Shown here one piece after another: positions 59,868-61,289 of a stretch of DNA of 61,289 nucleotides. Below the pieces are notes generated by a model. That model was not told where the DNA came from. It saw nothing but the letters and a program-made list of their open reading frames with translations, and did not search any database. The stretch comes from JAUXFS01 sp050329575 (GTDB lineage Bacteria > Pseudomonadota > Alphaproteobacteria > Rhodospirillales > Defluviicoccaceae). The translations under genes were made by a program, and so were the position numbers. The stretch's first letter is position 1, and each line of letters opens with the position of its first letter. The stretch spans positions 1 to 61,289 of the forward strand of contig JBHJOP010000066.1 of the NCBI GenBank assembly GCA_050329575.1, in the 5' to 3' direction.

Positions 59868-60161
59868 ATGGCAGGAACCCTGACGGGCGAGGCGCGGCGG
59901 ACGGCGCTGCAGGATCTTGACGGGTGGGCGGAGGCCGACGGCCGCGACGCCATCACCAAGACGTTCCGCTTCGGGACCTTCAACGAGGCGTTCGGATTCA
60001 TGACCCGGGTGGCGCTGAAGGCCGAGACGATGGATCACCACCCGGAATGGGGCAACGTCTACAACCGGGTCGAGGTGACGCTCGCCACCCACGACGCCGG
60101 CGGGGTCACCCTCAAGGACGTCGAGCTGGCGCGCTTCATGGACCGCGTCGCCGGCGCTTAG
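59868..60161 (+). CDS. 4a-hydroxytetrahydrobiopterin dehydratase (PCD)
   Basis: This 97-residue pterin-4a-carbinolamine dehydratase has the active-site motif MDHHPEWGNVYNRVEVTL and the TFRFGTFNEAFGFM region. It normally recycles the pterin cofactor of phenylalanine hydroxylase or acts in other pterin pathways; no hydroxylase gene is in the window. GAGGAGGAG precedes ATG 59868. Divergent from the zincin gene. Confidence 0.94.
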   Translation: MAGTLTGEARRTALQDLDGWAEADGRDAITKTFRFGTFNEAFGFMTRVALKAETMDHHPEWGNVYNRVEVTLATHDAGGVTLKDVELARFMDRVAGA

Positions 60162-60197
60162 CCGCCACCGCCCCCGTCCGCCGTTTCGAGGACGCGA

Positions 60198-60223
60198 AAG
60201 GCCACCGGCGAGCCGGTGGCCTT
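60198..60223. terminator. Bidirectional hairpin terminator between PCD and phaB
   Basis: An 11-12 bp stem, AAGGCCACCGG with CCGGTGGCCTT, has a tight loop. On the minus strand TTT follows and on the plus strand TTCGG, so the T-run is short both ways. The position between converging stops supports a shared terminator. Confidence 0.6.
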
Positions 60224-60251
60224 CGGCCGCGAACGATTGCGGCGGGGTCGG

Positions 60252-60974
60252 TCAGTACATGAACTGGCCGCCGTTGATCGACATCGTCTCGCCGGTGATC
60301 CAGCCGGACTCCTCCTTGCAGAGGAAGGAGACGCCGTTGGCGATGTCCTCGGGCTGGCCGATGCGGCCCAACGGGATCATCTTGACCATGGCGTCCAGCA
60401 TCTCGGGCTTCATCTGAGCGGTCATTTCGGTGAGGGTGAAGCCGGGGGAGACGCAATTGACGGTGACGGTGGAGCGGGCGGCCTCCAGGGCGAGCGAACG
60501 ACTGAAGCCCATGATGCCGGCCTTGGTCGCCGAGTAGTTGGTCTGACCGGGCTGGCCGCGTTGACCGTTCATCGAGGTGATGTTGACGATGCGGCCCCAC
60601 TTGCGCTCGTTCATGCCGGGAAGGATGACGTTGCACATGTTGAAGCAGCCGCCGAGATTGACGGCGATGATCGGATCCCAGTTCTTCTCGCGGGTCATCT
60701 TGACCATCAGGCCGTCGCGGGTGATGCCGGCGTTGTTGACCAGGATATCGATCGGGCCGACTTCGGCCTCGATCTTGGCGACGCCCGCCTTGACCGAGTC
60801 GATATCGGCGATGTTGATGTTGTAGCCGGGAATGCCGGTCTCGCTGGTGAACTTCGTGAGCTGCTCGTCGACGACGTCACAGACGATGACGGTGTGACCG
60901 TCGGCCTTCAGTCGCTTGGCGATCGCCGCTCCAATCCCGCGAGTCCCGCCGGTTACCAATGCCACGCGTGCCAT
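60252..60974 (-). CDS. phaB: Acetoacetyl-CoA reductase (PhaB)
   Basis: PhaB reduces acetoacetyl-CoA to (R)-3-hydroxybutyryl-CoA with NADPH for polyhydroxybutyrate synthesis. The 240-residue short-chain dehydrogenase has TGGTRGIG at 8-15, NNAGITRD, catalytic Ser134, Tyr147 (NYSATKAG) and Lys151. The regions MTREKNWDPIIAVNLGG and NITSMNGQRGQPGQTNYS are characteristic of PhaB rather than FabG. ATG 60974 has GGAGGGAAAG directly before it. phaA would lie beyond the window end if the common phaA-phaB order holds. Confidence 0.93.
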   Translation of the reverse strand: MARVALVTGGTRGIGAAIAKRLKADGHTVIVCDVVDEQLTKFTSETGIPGYNINIADIDSVKAGVAKIEAEVGPIDILVNNAGITRDGLMVKMTREKNWDPIIAVNLGGCFNMCNVILPGMNERKWGRIVNITSMNGQRGQPGQTNYSATKAGIMGFSRSLALEAARSTVTVNCVSPGFTLTEMTAQMKPEMLDAMVKMIPLGRIGQPEDIANGVSFLCKEESGWITGETMSINGGQFMY

Positions 60975-61289
60975 CTTTCCCTCCACCTAATGTGTTCTAC
61001 CCAAGCAATGTCGTTCGCAGCGTCTGCGCACCCGAAGGCCTCAAGCACCCGGGCACGAGGAGCCATGCGTTCCCAAGCATCGAGAGGAGTGAGCGATTGC
61101 CGTCCGGCCCCTGAACGCAAGGCGCCCGTTTAGCCGCGGGGGCCTTGTTTGTCAAGGCGATCGGCCCGATCGCCCAGGGGAATCGCATTTGGCCTTGAGG
61201 GATGGCGAGACGGGGGTTGCGTGGGGGCGGCGAATCGATTCGAACCATGGGATTCTGTCCTGGAGGGATCCCATGCAGGAGTTCAAGGA
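60975..61289. other. Upstream region of phaB, no gene recognised
   Basis: This is the last 315 bases. A GCAG-ACG-CTGC inverted repeat lies near 61020 on the minus strand (opposite order to the PhaR operator). A mismatched hairpin with T-rich end spans 61119-61150 on the plus strand, and an 8-bp inverted repeat CATGGGAT/ATCCCATG spans 61246-61275. No convincing phaB promoter was found. A minus-strand frame (60997-61248) lacks start signals and is not called. Confidence 0.4.

Noticed and set aside
61119..61150. Plus-strand hairpin with T-rich end near the window end, as a terminator
   Set aside because: The stem has a mismatch and no plus-strand gene precedes it; kept only as part of the description of the phaB upstream region.
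61236..61275. Minus-strand GGTTCGAATC resembling a tRNA or tmRNA T-loop, with an adjacent inverted repeat
   Set aside because: The flanking bases cannot form a T stem and no acceptor stem or CCA fits.
1..61289. CRISPR arrays, insertion sequences, prophage genes
   Set aside because: No regularly spaced direct repeats, transposase motifs or phage structural genes were seen on either strand.

Overview
The window is a stretch of chromosome from a high-GC alphaproteobacterium, most like the Rhodospirillales. The evidence is gene order and gene content: ffh-rpsP-rimM-trmD-rplS followed by leuC-leuD-leuB, a dapF-mtaB-ftsY block, a complete nine-gene system I cytochrome c maturation operon (ccmABCDEFGHI), ETF-ubiquinone oxidoreductase, an acetoacetyl-CoA reductase for polyhydroxybutyrate, and many GTG starts with overlapping stop/start codons. 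No rRNA, insertion sequence, prophage or CRISPR array is visible. Nearly all of the window is ordinary core genome; the accessory signals are small and local.

Layout. 1-1956: the 3' part of a tRNA-Gln(UUG), then a two-gene AAA ATPase plus DUF4276 (TOPRIM-like) pair that looks like an anti-phage module. 1989-6247 (minus): ispE, a TPR lipoprotein and ETF-QO, divergent from a family-4 uracil-DNA glycosylase. 7360-10296: lytic transglycosylase, MoaB and bacteriohemerythrin. 10509-18916: a branched-chain-type ABC transporter (livG, livH, livM, binding protein, livF) interleaved with two acyl-CoA ligases, suggesting uptake and CoA activation of a carboxylic acid. 18917-19315: a candidate structured RNA. 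19316-26227: the ccm operon. 26249-30935: a DgcZ-like diguanylate cyclase, pgk, a Nudix hydrolase, a small protein and a membrane class III nucleotide cyclase.

31092-35368 (minus): ftsY, mtaB, dapF, an Fe-S protein and an XRE regulator, divergent from the ffh-rpsP-rimM-trmD-rplS operon. 39367-45473: leucine biosynthesis (leuC, leuD, leuB) and aconitase. 45545-51607: a DUF1223 protein, small proteins, htpG, a PEBP protein, pcm and L-threonine aldolase. 51968-52879: an AT-richer sulfotransferase that looks acquired. 52880-53261: a candidate small RNA carrying a PhaR-type operator. 53262-55938: LysR and trxB, divergent from an Lrp/AsnC regulator. 55999-59788 (minus): a translationally coupled zincin, Lon-like protease and universal stress protein. 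59868 to the end: pterin carbinolamine dehydratase and phaB.

How the genes work together. The ribosome and secretion block pairs SRP (ffh) and its receptor (ftsY) in divergent neighbourhoods. The ccm operon serves c-type cytochrome assembly for respiration. ETF-QO, the two CoA ligases and phaB fit an organism that oxidises acids through acyl-CoA intermediates and stores carbon as PHB. The most interesting places to look again are the PhaR-box small RNA candidate (52895-53070), the structured RNA upstream of ccmA (about 19150-19264), an overlooked small ORF with good start signals (46347-46499), the ATPase/DUF4276 pair, and clean promoter/operator architecture at lrp and ffh.
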